64,000 nt of DNA, taken from positions 45,758,191-45,822,190 of the forward strand of contig NC_134278.1 of NCBI RefSeq assembly GCF_949628215.1. Reading direction: 5' to 3'. Positions 1-11,513 of this stretch are shown here, in pieces; the stretch's first letter is position 1; the number at the start of each line of letters is the position of its first letter. The DNA is from Phalacrocorax aristotelis. Lineage: Eukaryota; Chordata; Aves; Suliformes; Phalacrocoracidae. The notes under the pieces were generated by a model. That model was given only the letters and a program-made list of their open reading frames with translations. It searched no databases and had not been told where the DNA came from. The position numbers and the translations under genes were made by a program.

Positions 1-387
1 ACAAGAGGGTGCAATTATTCATGCTATAGGAATTGCAACATGAGAGCAGGTCAGTGGACTTTTTATTATTAGATAAAGTTCATTTCTCCAGAAATATGCT
101 CATGGGCCAGTCTGTGGCAAATGAATGAACTCTCACAGGAGAGATGAACCATTGCTAATTCTCTGCTGCTCTGTATGCCAAGCATATTTCACCATCCTCA
201 TCATCTTTAACAATATCAGCAGGGTAGCTTTTAAAAAATTCTGAAAGACCCTACAACAGATGCCTTCACAGTTCTCTGCCCTGGGAAGAATACAAAATTT
301 TTAAAAAATAAAAGTAAAATAGGCACTGCTAACGTAGCATAGGAGAAGCTTAGTATAGACATACTGAAGTTAGTGTTATTGAATTGA

Positions 388-422
388 ATAGAGCAGAATA
401 GGACAGAGCAGAACAGAGCAGA
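388..422. repeat. Short degenerate tandem repeat (about 10-bp unit)
   Basis: The unit ACAGAGCAGA occurs twice back to back (403-412 and 413-422). Related degenerate copies of the AGAGCAGAAT type lie just upstream. It looks like a small degenerate microsatellite with no visible function. Confidence 0.7.
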
Positions 423-1714
423 AGTTACTTTTTTGTCCAGATCAATTAGCTTATATTCTGGCAATTAGGAATAGTTAAAATTGATAATGCAGACAGCTAC
501 CTCTTCGAATCTTTTTATTTACAGGCATGTATACAAAGCCCTGTTTCCTGAGCAGGGCAGGAATCATGAGGAAAATTTCCTGAGTCCCAGCTCTACACCT
601 CTTCTAGCCCACAGCCTTCCCAGGAAGCGAATTCTCTTCCTCTGTTTTGCAACATCATGTTTCCTGTCCTTTTCTTTCTGTCCCTTGGGTTTTCTTGGCT
701 GTGTAGTTGGTTAAACTCTTCCTCTCCCTCCCCTAAATAAGTTAGTTTCTGATGAGGCTTACAAGCAATCTACATTTTATGCAACTGCTGTATCTATTTT
801 GGTCCTGAATGATGTACAGGTGCTACATTCACCAGCTTTGATCAGGTTTCCCCTAATCTCCATCATAAAAATGCAGTAGCCAAATAACCAATGTTTGGTA
901 ATGTCCAGTGACAGATGCCTTGAAGAAAGATGCAAGAAGTCTTCATACATATAATTAAGGAGAAACATGCCCTTTGGAGGAACTGTCTGCTTAACCCCAT
1001 CTCTTGAATGGCTTCTGTATTCACTGAGGCAAAAAGGTTTATATCCCTTTACATTTTTCATCACAACTAATGTGACTGTAGACTTCTTAGTTAACTGTAA
1101 TTGCCCTAATAGCAAATGCCTAATCTGTTCTTAATCCTGTTAACCACTTGGAGTTCTATGATATCTAGCCAACATGAGTTTCACAAGTTTATTTTGCATT
1201 GTGTTAGAAAAGCATTTCTTTGGATTTTAAGTAGTAATAGCGCTTTTTAGTTTACATAGTCATTTCATCTGGCATTACCAGAAAGAATATGTGATCTATT
1301 TACTTTCTCCATTTTCAGTATTTTATATTCTGCCAATATGTTCCCACTTCCTTACCTTCTTTCCAAACTAAGCAGTCTTAGTCATTTCAACCGAAACACA
1401 GATGGAAGCACCTTCTATTTTTACAACCACCTCTGCTACCGAGATGGCAGCTTCTGCTTCACACTTCTTTTTGAGACAAAGGAAGCAGAACGCAGACCAG
1501 AATTCTGGATGATGTCATACTTTGTGATTTGTGTCTTCATAACATGTCAGATATGACTGTAACATGTTCGGTATTCAGCCCCATTCTTTGTATGGCCAAA
1601 CCTTCAATCCTTTCACCTATGGCTGCATATTGATCAGCCACTTTCACTGAGCTCTTGGGCTACCCCAATTATTTTCTTAGTTATGCCGAACTGAGATCCC
1701 AAAAATATTTACGA

Positions 1715-1769
1715 GTAGTTTAAATTATTCCTTCCAATGAACTGTATTAGAAGGAATAATTTAAGCTAC
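1715..1769. repeat. Near-perfect 20-bp inverted repeat with 15-nt loop
   Basis: The left arm (1715-1734) starts GTAGTTTAAATT and ends CCTTC. The right arm (1750-1769) is its reverse complement, except for one position (1719 against 1765) that would be a G.U wobble in RNA. The 15-base spacer is 1735-1749. Pairing does not extend clearly beyond the 20 bp. That is shorter than a usual animal pri-miRNA stem, which also pairs below the hairpin. It could be a small foldback element, a remnant of two inverted insertions, or a transcribed hairpin. The sequence alone does not decide. Confidence 0.85.
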
Positions 1770-4465
1770 CTTCTATTCACTAAGAAGAGAAAACTTCACT
1801 TTCCACATCACAATCTATTAAGAAGTAGTTTATTTTAATTTTTTTAATCCTCATTTCAAAGCCCGACTCTCAACAACACAGTTTTTGGCATAAAGTCTTC
1901 TCTCAGGTCATTGAACGTTTTAGTTTTCAGCGGGTCCCCTGTACTTCTTACCTGAGCTTTACTCTCTGCCCAAGCTGACACGTCCACCCTCCTAAGATGG
2001 TTCTTGGCATAAAACAGAGCAGCTGATTTCTCTCCCTGTATATCATGAAACTTTACATTCAAACAGGGAAAAGTTTACAACCTGGGTCAGTAACACTTGA
2101 CTGTGCATATACTTCCTGGATCTTTTTTAGGACTTTTAACTAGGAGCTATTTTTGCCATCCTTCTCCCAGGAAGACATACTTAAAACTAGTAGTTCGTTA
2201 TGTCATTCATTTTGTTTTCTGTAAACACAAGGTCCAAAAATACATATTGAATCTGGTTTCCTTTGCTTTAAGCCTGGAGTAAAGTGATATAGAACAAATT
2301 CTAACATTGCCACCAAGGAATAGGAAAGGGAGAGAGAAGCATGACCTGCTGATATAAGTAGGACTGAGTATAGCAAATCCTCTGCAGTAGGGGGAAGAAT
2401 TTCTCTTTTTGGTTTTATAACCATAGACACCACAGGCAATGTCTTAAGCTATTTGTAATGGCACGTCTTAAGCCTGGCTCTTCCAGATTGTAAATTAGTT
2501 ATAACTACACACATACAAGAGAAAAATGTGTAATTATGCTTGGACCCAAAGATCTTAACAATAAAATAATTCCACTGACCCATCTTCATGACAACAATAG
2601 TGCAGCATGGGCAGTGTCAGAAGACAGGATATAATTATGTAACAAGGAAAGACCAAGATTTTGAAAGAGGGAATGAAATGCGGGAACCTGGTATGCTGAC
2701 AACAGGATCCATCTGAGGAAGCAGAACTCTCCAGGGGGGATTCATTGCCACCTGTTGTAGGTGTCTGTCTGAGGATGTTATGAAATGCTCTCTGGGGATA
2801 CCTGTTCTATACATTAGACTCCAAAGGGAGCCTTCATGATATAATTCCAGTGTGGATATCCAAGAGCCATAAGGGAACTAGCTTTGATTTAGACATCTAA
2901 CTTTAAGACAGCTGAATTAGGTTTCCTTTTTTTTAATGCTACCTTCCCTTTCCAGAAGACAGAGAAGGAAAAGCTTGTGACCCCAGCACATAGTGACCCT
3001 GGACAGACACTGTGCAATGGACCCAAAGACATGCTGAGCACAGCAGGAGACCACAGAATCTGGCATTGCAGTGGCCTAAACTTCAGCAGTAGCTTCGCCA
3101 GAGATGAGCTTGGCCACCTGCCTTTTTAGCTTTCCAGCTTATACATAGTTCTGCCTTCTGCTGTAAACCACAAGAAGACTCCAGCTAACAGCTCACCCCC
3201 CTGTATTCACAGCAAAGAATCAAAATCGCATGCGGACAGAAAAGAAAAAACCAAACAAACCAAACCCCGGGATTTTCCCCATTACCCCATTAAACCCACA
3301 CTGAGGACAAGAAAGGGAAACATGAGCAGCCACGAGAGGTACACTTACATGACTGGGTGCAGATGGATGTAATCTCACTCCAGGATGAAAAACAGAGAGC
3401 TGCATTACTGCGTGGATGTCCTTGTGCTAAAAACTTACCCCTATCCCTGCTCAGACCTTAGTTTCAATGCAGGAACCGTGGTGGGGATGGCAGTTGTGAA
3501 CACCTGCTCGACAGAAATGAGTGTGAATTGCAGTACTGCTTGTTCAGCTCTTCAACTACATTAAGTGCCACTAAAACACTGCAAATGCTACATATATTAT
3601 TCAACCATTAAAGGGGTAACGGGAACTGGCAATCATTATTGGCTTGGCCAGAGTCTGTGTCAGATTTGTTCTGGCTGGAAATAAAAAGCATAGCTGTTAC
3701 AAGTTGAGTAGGAAAACTTTATCATTAGTTCATATAATTGCCTCATAATATATAAGGACTGGTTTACCTCTCTGTGATTGGACTAGGGAAATAAGCTCAT
3801 AATTCTCATAGCCAGTGCCACCAGCTTTACTATTGGCCATATACCTGCTGAAAAATCCAGCTCAAATTCTGCTCTGATAGAGACTCCACATAGACCTAGC
3901 ACAGGCAAAAGAGCTGGGTGGGATGTGAACTTTTGTGATAACGACAGGAAATGAGAAAAAACAGAAAACAAAATAAAGAAATCCACTCCTACCTTAAAAA
4001 CACAACAACACAACCCTGTCAGTTTTTTTGTCGCTGGGATTCTTTTGCAGTCAGACTTCATCAACCATCCAGACCAAGGCTGTGCATCAGCACCTGCCTT
4101 CTTGCCACACAGGGCCAGCAGGCCCATAGTCACAGCTGGATGGGCAAAAGGTATTTAGACCAGAAGGTCCTACAGAACATCTGCTCCAGTGTCACCACAC
4201 TGCCTAGCCCAGAAAACACTGTCTAAAATGTTATTGTGAGCACTAGCAGGGGCCAAAAGCCATTGCCTCTGCAGCATAAAAAGCCAGCAGGAGATATCCA
4301 CCAGCATCTAAGACCATGCCTTTTCTATAATTATATTAATAAATGAGAAAGTAATATAAGTGTTCAAAAGTTAGGAAATTACAAATTAATGCGGTCCTGA
4401 AGCTGTCTTGTGTGTAAATGTTACAGTACAGTCCTTAATTACCTTACTGCTGTTTCTTCCCTTTC

Positions 4466-4495
4466 TTTCAGTACCCAAGATATTGGGTACTGGAA
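4466..4495. repeat. 13-bp inverted repeat, 4-nt loop
   Basis: Arms 4466-4478 and 4483-4495 are reverse complements (core CAGTACCCAA / TTGGGTACTG) with one G.T wobble, around the loop GATA. This is a short cruciform-capable palindrome in otherwise ordinary non-coding DNA. No function can be assigned. Confidence 0.8.
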
Positions 4496-7400
4496 TTGCT
4501 GTTTTCTCCCTATAATTTACTACTGTAGCACTCAATCTTTCCTGTCAACCCCTTACATCAGTGTAGCTACACAGCCTCCAATGACTGTCCCACACTCATA
4601 TACTAGATCTGCCGCTTCCCAGAGCGTGAGGTTAACTGTAGATATGCAAGGTACCCCATCAGCAGGTTTGACAGCTGGATTTAATGCACCTGCACACAAC
4701 CAAATAGGCCACATAATACTTCCTCTGAGAACACTCCATAAATCTGAGACTTCTGGGAGTGACTGCGTGCACAGCACCAAGTCTTCAGTGGGGTATTGCC
4801 ATCTCGAGGCACCTTTCCCTCTCTGATTGTATAGGAGCAACCACATGGCTAACTTAAGCATTAGCTGTTTACAGTTAAGCAAGGCAAATAAGCACCCATG
4901 ATGCCTGTTTTGTTGGATAGCCAGCATTTTTGCAGAAGCCACTGTGTTTGGGTCAATCTCCATGTATTCCATTTATTGCTGTGTGTTTTGCTACTCTGAG
5001 AACCAGGGGCTGAGTGACTCAGGGCAGACAGCCTTTGGAAGGGACCACACAGGCGTGGCTACTTGTGAATACATGGTCATTTAAATTACTTGTTCAGTAT
5101 CATCAGAAAACTCTGCCTGGGGCAAGATCCAGTTCTCTAGGATGCTATTAGCCAGCTAAACCACAGTGGTGTCTTTTTTCTCTACTTCAGTTTTCTGTTT
5201 TGTTCACTACTCACTCACCAACTTCTTCAAGGGACACACTGTAGAGGCCCTGCAGGCAATAGTATCTCCCACCACCCAGTCCTGCCGCATCTCCTGCAAC
5301 CCTCCCAGCTGCGCTCCAGGCTCTGGGGCAGCTCTCTGGGCCCTGATAACCCCATGATTTAAGGAAGGGCTAACTGAACAAATAAGTTTACAGACTTCCT
5401 AGAGAACTTAATTTCCCTTCACTGGAAAAAGTGGAAAACAGGTTCACTGAATTCCATTAGAGTAAAAACAATGGCAAACAGGCTCACAAAGATCACTAGA
5501 CAAAAGTTTTAAGTGCTCTTAAACTATATTTACAGAGGTCTTTGTCGCCTTTCCTAGAATTACATGTGTCACATGCCTATCTTTCTGAGGAGTAGGCAAC
5601 ATTTTAGGCAGGGTGCACTTTGATAAGCAAAGGAAAAAAAGATAAAGATGAGCCAGCTTTTTCAGGCTGGGCAGTACAAACATGGAGCTCACAAAGGTTT
5701 AAAAGAACCAAAATTAAGGGATGCAGTGAAGAAGCTCCAGGACTGACTACACAGTAAGAAACTAATCTGACAGAGGAGGATCAGAGGGTCTACAGGATGA
5801 GGATGTTTTTCGATTTAGAATCAAAGGGGATGTTACAGAGGGGAGGAAGAAAAACTAGTAATGAGGGTAGCTTTTAGATATCACATCAGTACAAACAGCC
5901 CAGTTAAATCTGAGACTGTCCACGTATCTAAATGAAAATTTAAAACAGCCCCCAGCACCAGAAACAAAGAACTGTGCCTGGAGCTCTGACCTGTCTCCAG
6001 CAAACAAACAGCAGCACTTAAATACTGGGGAGCATAAACAAAAAACTGTTTTAAAAAAAAGGTTAAATGCAATCTTCACTTGAAATGGGATTGGATATAT
6101 TCAAGATAACAGAAAACCTTATGCATTCTACTGTTCCTCTGCAGCTTTCACCTGTAAAGTTTATCATCAGGGTCTTGAGATGCATCTGTGACTGTTCAAG
6201 AACTCATAATAGTCAGCAGGGCCTATTTCTGCACAAGGACAGTCCTCAGAACCCTCTTCAGACGTGAAGACAAAGAGTCTGCAAAGCACAAAGCTTTCAT
6301 CAGCCTTATAAATTTGCTCCATTAAAATTGGGCTTATGTAGAGCAATCAGGTTTGGGAACACTTCGAAAAACTTTTTGAAGGCCCACTGGAAGCCAGGTA
6401 ACACCACCTTTGCCAGAAGCTGAACAAGGGTTGACATAGCCGGTAAAAATACAGAATAAATTCTGTCAAATGTATCAGAATTCCACTGGCATGCAGCGGG
6501 GATGGTCTTGATCTACTGTTTTGACACTATAATTACCTGCTATCTGATTTATCCTCTACCCTTTATAAGACATGACAGTGTTCACTGATCAAACATAGCT
6601 TTTTTCTATCAAAAAGGGTCAAAACCTTTTGCTTTGTGAGTGAGTGCCTGACTAACCAGGCCTCTTTGTATTAGTATTCTGACGGTGGTCCAGCAGCAGA
6701 GTAGAGTGGAGGGGAGCAGTTGTTCTGGTCTGAGTCCACTTTGTGGTTTTTAGCCCCAAGCATTGCCTCCAGCCACTTGCACTTCCTTAAGAGGATTGTT
6801 TGCTAGTGATATTTTCTTGAAAAAAGCATCAACACAATGTGATGCTGTTGCCTTTGCTTAGGAAAATAAGAGAAGTTAATGACCAGCCATATGTCCAGGA
6901 GGGATTACTGATGTCATTAATATTTCTTGTTTATTTAGAGGCTTAAAAATAACAACAGCAACAAAAACAGACTTGTCTCAAAACTTCTTTGGTGCAGACT
7001 ATCTGATCTTGGTCACCCCATGCCCCTCTCTCTCCTTCCACCACCTACTTCCACTGAGTAGCCTGGGAGAAGCATTTGGGTTTCAGCTCTACAGGCAACA
7101 GAAACAGCTCTCAGAACCAAAATGTTCCTTTGGGTTGACCCAGATCAATATTTTTTCAGCATTTCTGGTGAATTTAGGCTGCAGTTGGGTACATTTTTGG
7201 TAAAGACTAGATCACTGGGGGGAAGTCATTGTCAAAAAATATCTCCTGTGAGGGGAAGTCATGATGGGGAGACTTTGTGTCCTGGTGCTGAAGGCATTGG
7301 TGGAGGTTGGGGTGTGATGGTGTAGGGACAGCTGCCCTTCTGTGAGATCAGAGAGCTGAACTGAAACCTCTACTGTTTACAGCAGTGCCCTAAATCCCCA

Positions 7401-8670
7401 GTGGTCCCTCTTGGCCTTCATTGCCTCTCAGTGGGGGACGCTGTTTTGGGAGGGAAAATGAGTCTGGACCTGCAATCCATTTTCTTTGTCCTTCTCCTGA
7501 ACCTACAAGTGTTGTGCTGGGGACTGTGAAGAGTATATCCCTGCCTCATACGTCTTTGTGGGCCCACAGAGCACTTATGCAAAGCAGAACAGCTTCTGCA
7601 AAAGAAGCATCACTCCAGACCACACAGCAGTCCAGTGGAAAACACTTGAGTTTGGATCCGGTTTGAATTAGAGGAGGAATTTGAAGTATCATCTCCCACA
7701 GTCCTGACTGTCCCAACTCAGTTGAGAAGATTTGGTGTGTAACTGAACAATTTATAGGTAATACTCAAATAGAAAAGGGTTAAAAGTCATTATGGATTGG
7801 GACTGCAAGTCAAAATTAATGTCCTGCCCTGGAAATAACTTGTCATTTCTATTTACTACTTCTTTCCACCTTCACTTGGCACAGGCCTACCAGCCATAGG
7901 CAATAATTCCCCTTCCATGTGGCAAAAAAACTGGTTCTTATGGGAGAAAATTCAGTACTCTTTCGATGGAAACTGTCTAGGTATGTTTCAGGTGGGACCT
8001 TTATGCACTGCAGCAAGTTTCCGTCATTCTACACAGTATTATCTCTCTACGTCCTTACATATGTTCCCCCAACATAACAGCACTCAATGTGAATGCTTCA
8101 AAAATATCTACTGTAGGCATTCATATGTCTCTATCTCAGGACATGGGAAATTCACAGTTTCCAGTGGAATTTTCCTTACAAGAGAAAATAATGAGAGAGT
8201 ATCGTTCCTGCTTTATAAACGGGGAATGTGGAGGCCAAGTGGGCTGCCAAGATCTCACAGCAAGGAGCTCAGTTTTTGGAACTGGTTGTTGATATGCTGG
8301 TGAAAGCTCCAGATATTAAAAGTATCAAAAAATTATTTTAAAATAAATGTTTACTTATTGGTAGGCAGGTAGGTCACAAGGAACCAACTGACAGTATGCA
8401 ATATTCAATATTTGAAACAGCTGAAATGGTCACCACCTCCACGCTGCATCTGCTGCTCGGAGGAGTAACACCAACAAGCATCTCAGCAGATGCGGTTTCT
8501 CAGTTCCTTCCTGTTGTTACAAAAGTCGTTTAGAACCTACTTTATGGGAAGATGCTTTTGTCAACAAACTTATTGTCCCAAATATTGAGGAAACCAACAG
8601 AAAATGGAACACGAATCTAGTAACAGAAATGCTCTCCCTGCTTCCCCCAAAAATGAGTTACTGGTGGGCT

Positions 8671-8692
8671 GTGTGTGTGCTTGCACACACAC
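8671..8692. repeat. Perfect GT/AC inverted repeat
   Basis: GTGTGTGTGC (8671-8680) is followed by a two-base spacer (TT) and its exact reverse complement GCACACACAC (8683-8692). The arms are alternating purine-pyrimidine, so it could form a cruciform or Z-DNA under torsion. It probably derives from inverted microsatellite sequence. Confidence 0.85.
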
Positions 8693-9519
8693 GCTGCTGT
8701 CGAGAATGAGCCTGGAGGCTTAGTTTGATGTAGGTGAATAGTGAAAGCAATGCAAGTATGGAGGAATCCTGCTTCTTGAAGTTTACATGCAATTTTGGAT
8801 GTACCGTAATACAAGCCTTCATCTGAAAGAAATGTGTTGAAACCCAAGGCTGGTGGCAGATCTGGGAGCCCGTAGTCCCGTGCAAAATAAGCCAGATTTG
8901 TAAATCCGTGGAAAACCACTGGGAGAGAAATCACATATGTACCTACACAGCAAGTCCAATCCATTCACAGTGGGCATGTGGAGTCTGACCCAGCAAGCAT
9001 CAGGCTGGCCAAATAGAGATTTTCATCAGTCACCCCGTTGTTTCTCATCTGCTCATCATGGTTAAGGGTCAGGCTCCTATTGCTTTTCCAGTGCCATCTG
9101 AGCATCCCCTCCTATCTGCATGGGCACGCTGAAACTTGCATCGGGAATTGGTGCCCAGCCAACCTGGCAGATGAAATGATGGGTCAATAACCTACTGGTA
9201 TGCATCTGGCCAGTATATTTATACACTATCTATTACATGGAGTCAAAATTACTTCAGTACACTTCACAGAGCTCCTACCTGGTCAGCTACTAGGGGATGT
9301 TCTTCTCTAATTAGCTTATGGAGCTTGTACTTGGGGAAATGTGAGTTTTGCCTCTGCTGTGACCTTTTTCTGCAATGCCTCAACACAAAGGCTGGCTACT
9401 CTACTGCAAAAATCCAAAAGCTCCAAAATGCTTGAGAGGTGATACCACTCAAACACAGAGACCCTCTCCCCAGCATCAAAACGTTACAGAATCAGGCCCT
9501 TGACAGCGATTCGTAGGGA

Positions 9520-9640
9520 CTTTTGTCCCCACTTTTCGATAGGGAAACCAAGGCACGGCAAGCGTGGGTGACTAGCACAAGGTCATACACATCAGTGGGA
9601 GTTCTGGGAATAAAGCCCAGAAGCTTCTGGCATATTGAGA
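9520..9640 (-). repeat. MIR-like ancient SINE fragment (candidate)
   Basis: The plus strand holds degenerate versions of the reverse-complement MIR blocks in the right order: GGGAAACCAAGGCAC (for GAGGAAACTGAGGCAC), ACTAGCACAAGGTCATACAC (for CTTGCCCAAGGTCACACAG) and, at the end, GGGAATAAAGCCCAGAAG (for GGGATTCGAACCCAGG). MIR/CORE-type SINEs are known as old copies across amniotes. The match is by eye from the remembered consensus; RepeatMasker would settle it. Confidence 0.5.
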
Positions 9641-11394
9641 CACAGGCATATATTTCATACCGCCTTGGCAGGCTGCGGATGCTCTCCTCTCCTCCCCGCA
9701 CTCAGTGTACCACAGAAACAGCCTTTGTTCTCCCTAACTTGCTTCCAAATATTTCAAACATCACTTCTGCTGTGAACTATAAAACTCATACTCAGTCTCT
9801 ATGGAGTGCTTGTCCAGCCAGTATGTCGCTGTTTCTGCTTGCTGCTAGGCTGGACTTCCTTTGATCCTGAGTATTTGCCAACTTCTATACCTTTGATCGG
9901 GGTACGGGGTCAGTCTGGAGAGCTTGTCCTGATGTTTTTATTTGGTTTTGTCCTTCCCAGAGACCCTCTGGCCACTAACACTGATCACGAGGAGACCTGT
10001 TTTCATTTGTTTTTACAAAAAATATTTAGTTCTGATTATAGTCGCAACTGCTACCCCTTGCTAGCTTAGCAAAAAGCTACAGCAAAAAGATAGACCAGTC
10101 CGTTAGCAAACCACAGGAGGGTCTAGAGCTATAATTTTGTTATTCAACTGCTTGTTGGCTGAAAACTGTGCTGAACGTGGGTCAGGTCTTTCAATGAAGA
10201 AGGAAGAATTTGACGTGCATCTAGGACAACTTGTGAACACCACAGATAGTCACTAAACTGTTTGTGGGCTCTCTGTTATTTTTTTTTCTTGGAAGGAAGA
10301 CCTGACCTTGAAAGTTGTGTAAACACGGGAGTTGTACAAACATGTTTCCGCTGCTCCCCTCTTGCCCTGCGTGCAGTACCAAGGATGGTATCACACGCTC
10401 TCCACACACTGATGATAAGCTGAACTAACAAGAATATGAGGAAAATGTGCCAAACCCACAGAGGAAAAAGATAATCAAATCCCCTTTCTCGCATCAGCAT
10501 CAGATTTTTATTTCTTGACAAGATAGGGGCTCGGTGAAAGGGAAACGAAACGATTAAAAAACAGATAAAAACTAGAAGGAAACTGCATATCCAAGTCATC
10601 CACTGCCCTCCCGTGGCTGTGTGTAAAGCACCTCCAAAGCACTTGGCAGTGGAGGAGGGCCTCATCTTCAAGCCCATTCAAATACATTTGCCAAATTAGT
10701 AGATTGTCTTTATGTTGTCTTTCCCCAACAGTTAGTGCTTGGCTGTTGGCTGAGAGATTGTTTTTAACTTAAATAGTGGTAGAATATTAATTAAAAAAAA
10801 AAAGAAGGTATGTTATGTGTATAATTTAAAAACCATGGGAAAGTATAATGTATTAATGCTTCTCTACAATTTTTAGAAAAATATAATACTGTGTTCTTGT
10901 GACAAATTCAATAAAAACTCTTGCTATAATAATATTACCCTCCGAGATTAACGCTATATTTTTCCTTAATAAAATGCAAGAGTCATGGAAAAATTCCTGG
11001 ATCAGGCACAAATAAGATTACACAGCCTTACTCATTTTCCCGTGCTGTTGCCAAAGGGGCAGGATTGGGATTGTCGCGTGCGTTGGAAGTGTTATTTTAC
11101 GGCTTTTGATCCAGCAGCATTTCTGGCATGTGGTGTATTTGGTGTCAACACATGTATGATTGCGGTTTAAGAGATGTTCAACAATCCTAAATCAAAAATT
11201 GACTACATTTTTCTGAATTTCTGCTGTTTGCCTGAGCTATTTCCCACTTTTGCCAATCAGTAATCTACAAATTGCTAAATTACTGCCACACCGCCAACAC
11301 AGTGCAGGTGTGTCATGTTCCTATGAAAATAACGGGAAGATGTGCTGTCAGCACAGAGGTGAGTGCTGAAGGTCAGATGGAGGACAGGTTGCCA
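9641..11394. other. Non-coding DNA, partly AT-rich
   Basis: I see no gene or mobile element. From about 10,740 to 10,990 the sequence is strongly AT-rich, with many TTAAT/ATTAA cores and an A-run at 10,793-10,803. It then becomes more mixed. This could be a conserved regulatory element, but only an alignment to other birds would show that. Confidence 0.4.
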
Positions 11395-11513
11395 ACAGAG
11401 GCGGTGTCAGTGAACAACCTGGTTTAGTTGAAGATGTCCCTGCTCACTGCAGGGGGGGTTGGACTAGATGACCTTTAAAGGTCCCTTCCAACCTAAACCA
11501 TTCTATGATTCTA
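11395..11513 (+). mobile_element. CR1 LINE 3' end, truncated
   Basis: The hallmark 3' end of avian CR1 reads along the plus strand: GGTTGGACTAGATGACCTTT, then AGGTCCCTTCCAACCTAAAC and the terminal ATTCTATGATTCTA. Upstream, the words 'CCTGGTTTAGTTGAAGATGT' also fit CR1. Only the last 120 bp or so remain, as expected for a 5'-truncated CR1 insertion; there is no coding sequence. The 5' limit is approximate. Confidence 0.9.

Larger units (their letters stand above)
1..9519. other. Non-coding flank, no gene recognised
   Basis: I find no exon, RNA gene or clear transposon in this stretch. Open frames are short (up to about 139 codons), lie on both strands and show no domain I recognise. It lies far downstream of FAXC, probably in the FBXL4-FAXC interval if synteny with other amniotes holds (inference). 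The only structures seen are a purine-rich direct repeat at 388-422, a near-perfect 20-bp foldback at 1715-1769, and short perfect hairpins at 4466-4495 and 8671-8692. These are listed separately. Confidence 0.6.

Noticed and set aside
1715-1769. Calling the foldback a microRNA gene
   Set aside because: Pairing stops after 20 bp and no lower stem is visible. Without small-RNA reads a miRNA call is not supported, so it is listed only as an inverted repeat.
4410-4972. Two opposite 138-139-codon open frames
   Set aside because: They overlap on opposite strands, show no domain and have no sign of codon bias. They also span a palindrome.
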